From the NCBI RefSeq assembly GCF_001027745.1, contig NZ_LECU01000002.1, positions 248,001-312,000 on the forward strand: a DNA stretch of 64,000 nt, read 5' to 3'. The first letter of the stretch is position 1. Each line of letters begins with the position of its first letter. Below, one piece after another: positions 28,899 to 36,193 of the stretch. Under the pieces are notes generated by a model. It made no database searches and was not told the origin of the DNA. It saw nothing but the letters and a program-made list of their open reading frames with translations. The stretch comes from Pedobacter sp. BMA. Its GTDB lineage: Bacteria > Bacteroidota > Bacteroidia > Sphingobacteriales > Sphingobacteriaceae. The translations under genes and the position numbers were made by a program.

Positions 28899-29534
28899 TT
28901 AGTTGTAATGGTATTGCTTAAATTTATTCAGTGCTTCAATTTTATTCTGAACATGCAAACGCTTGTAGATATTCTTGCAGTGATTTTTAACCGTATTCGG
29001 ACTGATCAGCAGTAAGTCTGAAATCTCTTTATACAAGAGTCCTTTACTGAGCAGCGATAATACTTCAAGTTCCCGATCGCTTAAACCCAGGTCCTTACTG
29101 CGGTCTTTCTGTGGTTTTTGATGTAAAAGGCCGATTACTTTACGTGCAATAAACGGACTCATCGGCGACCCACCCTGGTGCAAGTCTAACAGTGCGTCAT
29201 GAATTTCTTCAGTCGATGAACCTTTGATGATGTAGCCCGACGCACCAGCCTGTAGTGCACTAAAAATCTTTTCATCATTTTGAAAACCTGTACACATCAA
29301 AAACTGGGTATTCCATTGATTTAGCCTGCTTTCCAGGATTACATCGATACCTGACTTATTTTTAAGTTTAATATCAACAATAACAATATCCGGTAAATCT
29401 TTCGGTAAAAACTCAATAGCCTCTTCGGCAGATGCATGTACACCTTTAATACGGAAGTTTTTGCTTTCCTGTATGGCGCTCACAAGGCTGTTTCGGTAAT
29501 AGTCGTGATCTTCGATAATGGAAACTGAAATCAT
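28899..29534 (-). CDS. NarL/LuxR-family response regulator
   Basis: Two-domain transcription regulator, 211 residues. Receiver domain 1-120 with the intact acidic pair Glu8-Asp9 and phosphoacceptor Asp54 (DIVIVDIKLK), and switch Lys in GYIIKG. C-terminal LuxR helix-turn-helix with LSDRELEVLSLLSKGL and SPNTVKNHCKNIYKRL. Divergently transcribed from the histidine kinase gene at 29932, with about 400 bases of shared upstream DNA, so the two are the likely cognate pair. It can probably bind that shared region. Confidence 0.95.
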   Translation of the reverse strand: MISVSIIEDHDYYRNSLVSAIQESKNFRIKGVHASAEEAIEFLPKDLPDIVIVDIKLKNKSGIDVILESRLNQWNTQFLMCTGFQNDEKIFSALQAGASGYIIKGSSTEEIHDALLDLHQGGSPMSPFIARKVIGLLHQKPQKDRSKDLGLSDRELEVLSLLSKGLLYKEISDLLLISPNTVKNHCKNIYKRLHVQNKIEALNKFKQYHYN

Positions 29535-29931
29535 AAATAATTGAGGTTAATGTTTAAATTTTATTACATTCGTACATCAACACAACTTTGATTCTATCCC
29601 TTATAACATGTGCAGTCAAGTAGAACCTAAACTACCTGAAAATCAATTATATCGGTGGCCTAAAATTAGCCTAAGAAGGATGACGACAATCCAGGTTTTA
29701 AATGGATCGATACAAACGTACACAACATTTAATAAACAACAAGGTTTAGTTATGTCCTTTTATATCAATGGTATACACATATATACAACCTATTTGAAAT
29801 ACTATAAAGCATTACAAAAAAGCATAAAGAATCTATACTTACAGTATATATTTACATTATTCAATCGTATTATTAATACTACTCATTTATCTTATAGTGT
29901 CTAATATTTTATCTAACGCAAACTTACCTCT
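29535..29931. promoter_or_regulatory. AT-rich divergent promoter region between regulator and kinase
   Basis: 397 bases without a convincing gene. An open frame at 29608-29904 on the + strand has no family features, no signal peptide and no clear start context, and I do not accept it. The stretch is markedly AT-rich near 29760-29900. It must hold the promoters of both divergent two-component genes, but no clean TAnnTTTG box could be fixed. Confidence 0.5.
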
Positions 29932-30699
29932 ATGATACTTCAGACCAAGATCACGATTTTACACAACCTTAATTTGACTGTGACAGGGCTGATTTTAATT
30001 CTCGGTTTTGTCTTCTTTTTTTTCATTTTCAAGTATTATAAAAGTGGCAAGTTCTACGAAAAAATGTTCATCAAGCAGGGAAAAATTATCAGTCAGGAGC
30101 GCACAAGAATCAGCAGCGAGATCCATGATGAGATCGGTTCGGGTCTAACGGCAATCAAATTATATACTGAACATGCCAGTAAAACACGTCCAGATGTCAG
30201 GGAGATTCAACACATCAAAGTGATGATCGATGAGATTTCCCAAAAGATCAATGAAATCGTCTGGAGCACCAATACGGAGAATGATGAGCTGGACAACCTC
30301 GTCTATTTCATTGAAGATCAGACACGTCAACTGTTTAAGCATACAGAAATTCGTTTCCATTCCGAAATAGATCAGAACATTCCCGATCTGCATATCAGCA
30401 ATCAAAGCAAACGAGAATGTTACCTTTTAATCAAGGAGATAGCGCATAATGCACTGAAGCATGCGAAGGCTACCAGCATTAAACTTTTATTCAATTTTGA
30501 TAACGAACATATGATCATCAGCTTCCGCGATGACGGTACCGGGTTCGATATCGGAAATAGCAAAGGGAAAGGCATGGGACTTGAAAACATCAGGCTTCGG
30601 GCCGAGAGATTAAAAGGAACCATGATCATGGAACAATATAAAGGAACGATGATCAGTGTGAAAATACCGCTCAAACCTAATCTTGCTCCAAAAATGTAA
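29932..30699 (+). CDS. Membrane-anchored histidine kinase (HisKA_3 type)
   Basis: 255-residue sensor kinase with one N-terminal membrane helix (about 17-36) and no periplasmic domain. The dimerisation/phosphoacceptor box is RTRISSEIHDEIGSGL with His65. ATPase motifs follow: N-box IAHNALKHAKAT, G1 DDGTGFD and G2 GKGMGLENIRLRAERL. This is the NarX/DegS-like class that pairs with LuxR-type regulators, and the divergent regulator at 28899-29534 is its obvious partner. With no extracytoplasmic sensor it probably senses a membrane or cytosolic state, or works with another protein. Confidence 0.94.
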   Translation: MILQTKITILHNLNLTVTGLILILGFVFFFFIFKYYKSGKFYEKMFIKQGKIISQERTRISSEIHDEIGSGLTAIKLYTEHASKTRPDVREIQHIKVMIDEISQKINEIVWSTNTENDELDNLVYFIEDQTRQLFKHTEIRFHSEIDQNIPDLHISNQSKRECYLLIKEIAHNALKHAKATSIKLLFNFDNEHMIISFRDDGTGFDIGNSKGKGMGLENIRLRAERLKGTMIMEQYKGTMISVKIPLKPNLAPKM

Positions 30700-30747
30700 A
30701 GCTCAGCCTGAAATACGTAAAGCAAAGATTACAAATACCGGTAAACG

Positions 30748-30777
30748 AAAAAAGCTCCCATTGCTGGAAGCTTTTTT
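30748..30777. terminator. Terminator after histidine kinase
   Basis: AAAAAAGCT (30748-30756) pairs with AGCTTTTTT (30769-30777) around CCCATTGCTGGA, in which a CC/GG pair extends the stem. The T-run on the + strand and A-run on the left make it able to work in both directions. A second, perfect 9-bp inverted repeat follows directly at 30780-30804. Confidence 0.8.
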
Positions 30778-30779
30778 CT

Positions 30780-30804
30780 GCCTGAATGTTATCAGCATTC
30801 AGGC
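30780..30804. repeat. Perfect 9-bp inverted repeat next to terminator
   Basis: GCCTGAATG (30780-30788) and CATTCAGGC (30796-30804) around a 7-base loop, TTATCAG. There is no T-run after it, so it is not a classic terminator. It could protect the 3' end of the transcript or be a protein-binding palindrome. Confidence 0.7.
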
Positions 30805-31045
30805 CTGTCTTTAGATCTATTCCATCCAGAATACATCATCCCGTTGTTAAATTAGCGCTCCTAATTTGACATCCAAATGTACCCTATCTAAAACCGTCTA
30901 ACGATAGCCCTTTCGTACTAATGGCACAATATTTATGGCTTAGATATGTTTAAGAATCGTCTAAATCACTAATTTCATGTTTTGTAGTATTTATTCTAGT
31001 TATTAATCATAAAACAATATCAAAAAAACGAGGTTCTAATAGGCA
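30805..31045. other. Intergenic stretch before orphan LuxR gene
   Basis: Together with the terminator and hairpin before it this makes about 345 bases without a gene. It contains a 7-bp inverted repeat, AAATTAG/CTAATTT (30849-30867), and an AT-rich tail leading to the next start. No clear promoter boxes, RNA gene or short coding frame was seen. Confidence 0.4.
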
Positions 31046-31276
31046 ATGGAAAATAATGATCCCTTCATCCCAACTATAATGGGATTAAACGAAAAAGAGA
31101 ATTACATACTTGAATTAATAGCAGAAGGACTTACGAGCGAAGAGATTGCAGAAAAGCTAGAAATCACTTCGAGAAATGTCCAGACCTATAAAAAGCACAT
31201 GCTCAACAAAACTAAAACCCGCAACATGGCTTCCATGGTAGCATTCGGCTTTAAATACGGCCTGCTAAAGTTATAA
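31046..31276 (+). CDS. Orphan LuxR-type DNA-binding protein
   Basis: 76 residues made almost entirely of a LuxR/GerE helix-turn-helix: LNEKENYILELIAEGLTSEE and EKLEITSRNVQTYKKHMLNK. No receiver or other sensor domain is present, and the N-terminal 14 residues are unstructured. Such single-domain regulators act by concentration or by competing with full-length NarL-type proteins. The kinase and full-length regulator sit just upstream, so it may tune the same targets, but this is inference. A strong hairpin at 31288-31317 follows the stop. Confidence 0.88.
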   Translation: MENNDPFIPTIMGLNEKENYILELIAEGLTSEEIAEKLEITSRNVQTYKKHMLNKTKTRNMASMVAFGFKYGLLKL

Positions 31277-31287
31277 TCTAAAACCAG

Positions 31288-31317
31288 GAGATGGATGTCA
31301 TCAAAAGCATCCATCTC
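31288..31317. repeat. 10-bp perfect hairpin downstream of orphan LuxR gene
   Basis: GAGATGGATG (31288-31297) and CATCCATCTC (31308-31317) with a 10-base loop. C-rich sequence rather than a T-run follows, so it is a weak candidate for a terminator. Its position 11 bases after the stop suggests a role in the 3' end. Confidence 0.6.
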
Positions 31318-31459
31318 ACCCCCCAGTTAGCCGCTCCTTTCGGGTGCCTCAATCCTCTCCCTTGCGCATTACACTCCACATCTTATTTGTCCTTCCATAC
31401 CTTAAATGGTGAACAAACATAGCGCAAACATCTCATTGTTTAAGTCCCTTATCATGCCT

Positions 31460-31489
31460 TTTGTGCAAACAATTTTTTTCTTAACTTTA
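31460..31489 (+). promoter_or_regulatory. Candidate promoter for lipoprotein gene
   Basis: TTTG at 31460-31463 and TAACTTTA at 31482-31489, 18 bases apart, match the Bacteroidota -33/-7 pattern with one mismatch in the -7 box. The start codon at 31506 follows 17 bases after. Confidence 0.45.
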
Positions 31490-31505
31490 ACCATCTAACC
31501 TAATC

Positions 31506-31958
31506 ATGATGAAAAAATCCTTCTTAATCCTCCTGCTCCTGGCAACCTTTGCCTGCAAAAAGAAATCCGACGATTCCACAACAGCAACCCTTAGCGGTAA
31601 ATGGTCTACGGGTGGCTACGACATCATCCTCTATAACAGCTCTGGCGCAGTAGTCAGACATTCGGTAGCTGATGCCATTAAATCTTACTGGAACTTTACC
31701 GACACCGAAATCCAGTTCTCGAATATTGCCAACAGCCAGACTTCTACCTCAACATACCGCGTAAAACAATCCAGCAAAGGTCGCCAGCTCATTATCGATA
31801 ATCCAAGCATGACTGGCAATACCAACTGGCGAATCGAGACTGAAACCGCGAATCAGATGCAAATTTCCGCTGAAATTACAGATAAAGCTTCGCTTCGTTA
31901 CGGCAACAATCAGGTCGCAGCAGTAGGAAAACAATTTATATACCTGTCAAAAGAATAA
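31506..31958 (+). CDS. Small lipoprotein, lipocalin-like
   Basis: 150-residue lipoprotein: signal peptide MMKKSFLILLLLATFACKKK with the lipidated Cys after LATFA, and a Lys-rich start of the mature part. The rest is short beta-strand segments beginning TLSGKWSTGGYDIILYN, like small lipocalin-type or DUF4488-like domains of Bacteroidota, but I cannot name the family. Probably in the outer membrane or periplasm. It is followed 28 bases later by the SRPBCC gene. Confidence 0.75.
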   Translation: MMKKSFLILLLLATFACKKKSDDSTTATLSGKWSTGGYDIILYNSSGAVVRHSVADAIKSYWNFTDTEIQFSNIANSQTSTSTYRVKQSSKGRQLIIDNPSMTGNTNWRIETETANQMQISAEITDKASLRYGNNQVAAVGKQFIYLSKE

Positions 31959-31986
31959 ACAACCCCCTAACCACTAAACCACCATT

Positions 31987-32475
31987 ATGAGCCAAACCAC
32001 CACATTCACCATTGATAAAAATACCCTAAACGTTAAGCGTGTATTCGAAGCACCTGTTGATACCTTATGGAAAGCCTGGACCACCGCCGAAATCCTCGAT
32101 CAATGGTGGGGACCAAAACCTTACCGTGCCGAAACCAAATCGCTCGACTTTAGCGAAGGCGGAACCTGGTTTTATGCCATGGTAAGCCCCGAAAATGAAA
32201 AGCATTTTAGCAAATCCACTTTTCAGCAAATCGATCCCGAAAAAGCATTCACCGCAAGCGATACCTTCTGCGATGAAAACGGCACGCCTAGCAATCAGTT
32301 CCCAGGCTCCCGTTGGAAAGTATCCTTCACACCACAAAATGAACATACCATGATCGACATCAACATCGTTCATGAAAACGAAGCAGACGTAAAGCAAATC
32401 TTAGAGATGGGTTTTAAAGAAGGCTTTACGATTGGATTAAATCAGTTGGAAGAATATTTAGAGGGCAATTTGTAG
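31987..32475 (+). CDS. SRPBCC / AHSA1-like domain protein
   Basis: 162-residue cytosolic protein with the Aha1/START-like fold of the SRPBCC superfamily: VKRVFEAPVDTLWKAWTTAE, then DQWWGPKPYRAETKSLDFSE and GGTWFYAMV, and a C-terminal helix GFKEGFTIGLNQLEEYL. These proteins have a hydrophobic cavity and bind small ligands or act in stress responses. The WWGP signature is typical of the subfamily. Only four bases separate it from the following lipoprotein gene. Confidence 0.92.
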   Translation: MSQTTTFTIDKNTLNVKRVFEAPVDTLWKAWTTAEILDQWWGPKPYRAETKSLDFSEGGTWFYAMVSPENEKHFSKSTFQQIDPEKAFTASDTFCDENGTPSNQFPGSRWKVSFTPQNEHTMIDINIVHENEADVKQILEMGFKEGFTIGLNQLEEYLEGNL

Positions 32476-32479
32476 TATC

Positions 32480-32848
32480 ATGAAATACCTTGCGGCCCTC
32501 TTACTTTCTGCTACCCTACTTATCTCATCTTGTACTGTAAATAGAAAATATACCATCCAACGATACAAAACCGATCACCCTGCGGTAATCATAACAGGTG
32601 CAGTATACGATAAAAAAACAAAGAAGAAAATGCCAGCCGTACGGATCATGTCATTAATGGATTCAATGAAAGTAAATACAGATAATGACGGAAACTATAC
32701 TTTAAAATCAACAGTAGGAAGCCAAAAGCTCAAGGCAATATGGGTTGGTTACTACGATGTAAACACTAAGAAAATTATGCTGAACAGAGGCGATTCGTTA
32801 ATGATCGATTTTTATATGAAAGAGGATAACAGGCCGCTGATTGATTAA
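32480..32848 (+). CDS. Small lipoprotein with carboxypeptidase-regulatory-like domain
   Basis: 122 residues. Signal peptide MKYLAALLLSATLLISSC with lipobox cysteine; the mature part holds one beta-sandwich of the CarboxypepD_reg type (VIITGAVYDKKTKKKMPAVR, TDNDGNYTLKSTVGS, LKAIWVGYYD), as at the N-terminus of SusC proteins but here alone. Periplasmic or outer-membrane anchored. Role unknown. Converges on the LytTR gene with about 45 bases between stops. Confidence 0.85.
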   Translation: MKYLAALLLSATLLISSCTVNRKYTIQRYKTDHPAVIITGAVYDKKTKKKMPAVRIMSLMDSMKVNTDNDGNYTLKSTVGSQKLKAIWVGYYDVNTKKIMLNRGDSLMIDFYMKEDNRPLID

Positions 32849-32894
32849 TGATACCATTTATAATGGAACTTAAAAGTGTCAAGTGGTTCAACTC

Positions 32895-33728
32895 CTACTC
32901 CTCCCCCTCATACCAATCCTTAAAATCCTTCACATTCCTTTGTACAACAATCCCCGGATTTTTGGCCATCGGCTCATAAAAATACACAATCAACCTAAGT
33001 GAGGTGTGCTCTTCATAATGACTAATTAATTCCCGGTGAACAATATGCCCCTTATTAATTTGAAAATAAAACTCCGGTGGCAACTCCTCAATGGTTTCCC
33101 TTAAACTTTTGCCCCAGCCGTCATATTTACCATTAAACAAAATCACGTAATTAGCTTTCCCCTCGCTGAAGAACATCGCTGGTACCGTGGGGCCGGTCAA
33201 TGGCAGCGGTGGCGGCTTATGGTTGGGTAGCTTTTTTCTCCTTGGCATCTTAATCGCTGCAAAATCTGCAATTACATAATACAGGTTAACGATCAGCAGG
33301 AAACAGACCACCATAGGGAAATCATAAACGAAATACCCCTGTGCCCGTGTAGAGGTTTCCAGTAGCAAAAAGTATATTTCAGCAAGGAGTATCGCAGCAA
33401 CAGTATGTACCAACGGATATATAACACCTTGCCATAGCAATCTCGCCTTAAAATTCTGTCTCCATGATAATTTTTCGTTCACAGAATAAGTTGTGTAATG
33501 AATAAACTCACTCAAACATGCGGCAATACAAAAACTCCCAGCTTCAGCAATAAGAAACCTCCGCGGATGAAGGCTGATTTCATGTATACTTTCCCCAAGA
33601 ACAGTAATACAAGATCCGGTGAGAAAACATAAAAACAGGCGTACCACACGCGAAGGGTAGTAAGATCCTGTACTGATGAAAATCCAGCCGGAAATCCTTT
33701 CATATAACGCATTCCAAAAACTAACCAT
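32895..33728 (-). CDS. Membrane-bound LytTR-family regulator
   Basis: DNA-binding protein with a membrane domain, 277 residues from the ATG at 33728; the frame can be extended to a TTG at 33776, which I reject. Four hydrophobic helices lie within about residues 1-165 (for example VVRLFLCFLTGSCITVL and MVVCFLLIVNLYYVIA), followed by a proline/basic linker. The C-terminal about 100 residues form a LytTR-like domain: FFSEGKANYVILFNG, LRETIEELPPEFYFQINKGH and a final VQRNVKDFKDWYEGEE. No histidine kinase partner adjoins it. The membrane part probably senses the signal itself. Confidence 0.83.
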   Translation of the reverse strand: MVSFWNALYERISGWIFISTGSYYPSRVVRLFLCFLTGSCITVLGESIHEISLHPRRFLIAEAGSFCIAACLSEFIHYTTYSVNEKLSWRQNFKARLLWQGVIYPLVHTVAAILLAEIYFLLLETSTRAQGYFVYDFPMVVCFLLIVNLYYVIADFAAIKMPRRKKLPNHKPPPLPLTGPTVPAMFFSEGKANYVILFNGKYDGWGKSLRETIEELPPEFYFQINKGHIVHRELISHYEEHTSLRLIVYFYEPMAKNPGIVVQRNVKDFKDWYEGEE

Positions 33729-33834
33729 ATTAGGAGCAAAAACAATAAACCAGCCAAACGGAAACCCAATTTTCAAAACAGTTAATCAGTTATCCGATTT
33801 TTATATATCACTTATCCCTACATCCTTTTAAACA

Positions 33835-33867
33835 TTTGGAAAGGGTCTTTTTCATTATTTATGTTTG
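33835..33867 (+). promoter_or_regulatory. Strong consensus Bacteroidota promoter
   Basis: TTTG at 33835-33838, a 21-base spacer, then TATGTTTG at 33860-33867, a full match to TAnnTTTG. The predicted transcription start is near 33873, about 35 bases before the ATG of the next gene at 33908. Confidence 0.7.
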
Positions 33868-33907
33868 TATCTATTAAGATATTACTAAAATTCTAATCAC
33901 ATTTACT

Positions 33908-34294
33908 ATGGAAAAATTTCCACTAAACAACCATGGTTTTGGGGCATTTCAGTCCCAACTTTATCAAAAGTCCGATCAGGAACTCGAAGATGAATACATT
34001 TCAATCCACAGCGATTTCCCAGACTGGATGAATTCCAATTTCATCCTGAACCAGCAACAACTGGCGCATCTAAAATCCCTAAAGCCACAGCTCCTTGCTG
34101 AACTTTCTTCCCAAACTGCAATTGCAATCCGGGGCCGATTAAAGATTTCTCTCATCAAACCAGAGGTGGTTGAAGTGAAATCCTACGACAGCAAGTTTGT
34201 CATTCCCGTAAGCAGAGTTCGCGAACTGGTTAGTGACGATGATACGTATGAATCCGAAGGAGAATTAATTATCGAAATAGGCTACCAAAAATAA
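33908..34294 (+). CDS. Hypothetical protein
   Basis: 128-residue soluble protein with no signal peptide or membrane helix. Residues 20-80 look helical (QELEDEYISIHSDFPDWMNS, LKSLKPQLLAELSSQTAIAI); residues 85-125 look like beta strands (LKISLIKPEVVEVKSYDSKF) ending in an acidic turn (SDDDTYESEGE). I recognise no family. It follows a full-consensus promoter, so it is probably well expressed, and it stands alone, with the Crp-like regulator about 100 bases beyond. Confidence 0.7.
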   Translation: MEKFPLNNHGFGAFQSQLYQKSDQELEDEYISIHSDFPDWMNSNFILNQQQLAHLKSLKPQLLAELSSQTAIAIRGRLKISLIKPEVVEVKSYDSKFVIPVSRVRELVSDDDTYESEGELIIEIGYQK

Positions 34295-34392
34295 TCCCCT
34301 GTTGTTGTTCGAAGTTCGGGTGTCCATTCGGCTTAAAATCACATCCCATATGAGCGAACTCATCATCAGGAGGTACACAATAATTGTAAAAT

Positions 34393-34974
34393 ATGGATAA
34401 CCTCCAGCCATTCTTTCGTTACCTCTTTCAATTCAAAACCATTCCTAACGACATGGTTGACTTCCTGCGCGCCTCTATACGAATACATCACTATCCAAAA
34501 AATCACGAACTCATCAAAATAGGCCAATATCACACCGGTCTCTTCTACATATTATCCGGTTCCGCACGCGTATGTACCATAAGTGATGGCGAAGAAATTG
34601 TAGAAAAAACATTTTGGTTCTGGCATCCCAACGAAATCATTATCCCATTCGATATAATGGATCGTGATCACCCCACAACTACTAAAGTTGTATTAAACGA
34701 ATCATCCACCTTATTGAGCCTGCCTTTGGTACACCTAAACGAATTACACCGGTTGTTTACCGAATACACACCCCTCGCCTCCAGCATATTGCAGCAAGTA
34801 ATCGTTAACCTTTCCAATCACATCCAAAACCTAAGTCACTTATGTGCCGAAGAACGATATAACCATCTCCTTGCCACACACCCATATCTGCTAAACATTA
34901 TCCATCTCAAATACATCGCCTCCTTCCTGGGCATGTCACTCAACACCCTCAACCACATCCGCGCCATCCGATAA
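34393..34974 (+). CDS. Crp/Fnr-like transcription regulator
   Basis: 193 residues. N-terminal cyclic-nucleotide-binding fold (KNHELIKIGQYHTGLFYILS, GSARVCTISDGEEIVEKTFW) without the arginine/serine pattern that would show cAMP binding. A long connecting helix around 130-155 follows, then a short C-terminal helix-turn-helix (LKYIASFLGMSLNTLNHIRA). The protein ends right after the recognition helix, without a clear wing, as in many Bacteroidota Crp-like regulators. Effector and targets unknown. Three copies of a palindromic repeat follow its stop. Confidence 0.88.
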   Translation: MDNLQPFFRYLFQFKTIPNDMVDFLRASIRIHHYPKNHELIKIGQYHTGLFYILSGSARVCTISDGEEIVEKTFWFWHPNEIIIPFDIMDRDHPTTTKVVLNESSTLLSLPLVHLNELHRLFTEYTPLASSILQQVIVNLSNHIQNLSHLCAEERYNHLLATHPYLLNIIHLKYIASFLGMSLNTLNHIRAIR

Positions 34975-35127
34975 AAATACCGAAGGCATCCCCCCTTTTT
35001 AGCTTTTAATCTTAAATGCTCTCACATTCCTTATATGGTAAAAAAATAATGCCGAAGGCATTCGTTCCCGATTAATCTAAAATGTTCTTAAATGTCTTAG
35101 GTGGTAAAAAAATAATGCCGAAGGCAT
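34972..35127. repeat. Cluster of ATGCCGAAGGCAT palindromic repeats
   Basis: Two identical 26-base units (35036-35061 and 35102-35127) contain TGGTAAAAAAATAATGCCGAA followed by GGCAT, with the perfect palindrome ATGCC-GAA-GGCAT at their ends. A third, diverged unit ends at about 34990 with ACCGAAGGCAT. The stretches between units also resemble each other (CTTAAATG...). This is like REP-type intergenic elements. No T-run is present. Confidence 0.75.
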
Positions 35128-35245
35128 CCCTCCATTGTTTAAACCAACAAAAAGGCAGTCCCAACCACCACATTCCCTTAAAACAACTGCCTTTTGGATT
35201 CCCCCAAACAACCCCACCCATCCTACCTTAGTACTAACAAAACCA

Positions 35246-35677
35246 ATGAAAAAAATAACTTACATATTGACCATAACCACCATGCTACAAGCCATGTTTG
35301 CCTATGCCGCCATATCGAAATGGATGGACTTTAGCCGCTTTCGTGCTGCCATGCTACTCCAACCAATACCCAATCAGCTGGCACACGCACTCGTTTACAT
35401 TTTGCCTCCAATTGAAATCGTAATCGTTGCGCTACTGTTCAAACCATTTGTGAAATACGGTTTATGGCTAGCCGCACTCACCATGTTAGCTTTCACACTA
35501 TATGTGGGTTTTGGAATAGCTGGCATCCTGGGCCACATGCCTTGCAGTTGTGGTGGCATTATAGAAAACATGCCGCTAGGTATGCATTTGGTATTCAATC
35601 TGATTTTTTTAACACTTCCGATAGTGGGCATATACATTTATTTAAAAGAAAAAAGAAAGGAGGTACAACAGAAATAG
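35246..35677 (+). CDS. MauE/DoxX-like redox-associated membrane protein
   Basis: 143 residues from the ATG at 35246; an earlier in-frame ATG at 35135 would add 37 residues coming from the repeat region and is rejected. Four membrane helices: MFAYAAISKW region, ALVYILPPIEIVIVALL, YGLWLAALTMLAFTLYVG and HLVFNLIFLTLPIVGIYI. A CSCGG motif lies between helices 3 and 4, the redox signature of the MauE branch of this family. MauE-like proteins help disulfide formation in exported partners. The next gene encodes a small secreted protein with two cysteines, a plausible client. Confidence 0.85.
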   Translation: MKKITYILTITTMLQAMFAYAAISKWMDFSRFRAAMLLQPIPNQLAHALVYILPPIEIVIVALLFKPFVKYGLWLAALTMLAFTLYVGFGIAGILGHMPCSCGGIIENMPLGMHLVFNLIFLTLPIVGIYIYLKEKRKEVQQK

Positions 35678-35790
35678 AACACTAACAGGCTCAACAAAAC
35701 CAGGTTTTGGTTGAGTAGAGAAATGAGGCTATGAAGCAGGTAAGTTGATCTACCCTTCAATAGCAAACTTAAATTTAAATTGTAAGAAAG

Positions 35791-36135
35791 ATGAGAAATT
35801 ACATCTTTGGCTTAACAGCCATCGTAATCGCATTTGCAGCAAGTGCGTTTACCGTTAACACGAAAGTGTTAACCAGGGCAGAAAATAACAAACTGTCCAT
35901 TCAAAACTGGTACTTCAATGTCGGCCAACCATTATCCAATGCTAAAAGCGAAGCCAATTACGGTACAACGTCTGTGGCAGAATGTAATGCCGAGAGAGAG
36001 GTGCCATGTAGGATTAGCTTTGAAGCTAACGACTACTTGATTCCAACTACGAATACACCATTGCAAAACTATTTGGATGCACATCCAACAGTAAACGATG
36101 TGTTGTTGGATGCAAAAGAAGTTCGCAGTGAATAA
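35791..36135 (+). CDS. Small secreted two-cysteine protein (DUF6520-like)
   Basis: 114 residues. Signal peptide MRNYIFGLTAIVIAFAASAF, cleavage near the following TVNTK. The mature part has exactly two cysteines spaced AECNAEREVPC, then a helical C-terminus. From memory it resembles the small exported DUF6520-type proteins found beside MauE-like genes in Bacteroidota; I could not check this. Follows the MauE-like gene by about 110 bases on the same strand, which suggests that the two act together through one disulfide. A bidirectional terminator ends the unit. Confidence 0.7.
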   Translation: MRNYIFGLTAIVIAFAASAFTVNTKVLTRAENNKLSIQNWYFNVGQPLSNAKSEANYGTTSVAECNAEREVPCRISFEANDYLIPTTNTPLQNYLDAHPTVNDVLLDAKEVRSE

Positions 36136-36153
36136 AGTCAAGCCGAAACCGAG

Positions 36154-36193
36154 ATAGGCTGCCCAATGTTAATTGGTGCAGCCTATTTTATTT
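36154..36193. terminator. Bidirectional terminator between convergent genes
   Basis: ATAGGCTGC (36154-36162) plus CCAAT pairs with ATTGG and GCAGCCTAT (36178-36186) around a GTTA loop, with one bulged T. TTTTATTT follows. It separates the + strand secreted-protein gene from the - strand SusD gene. Confidence 0.88.

Noticed and set aside
29608..29904. 98-codon open frame between the response regulator and kinase
   Set aside because: AT-rich promoter region, no family pattern, no helix/strand rhythm and lies in a gap that must hold two promoters.
35135..35245. Longer start for the MauE-like protein
   Set aside because: The added residues are low-complexity and come from sequence just behind the repeat array; the ATG at 35246 opens directly into the first membrane helix.
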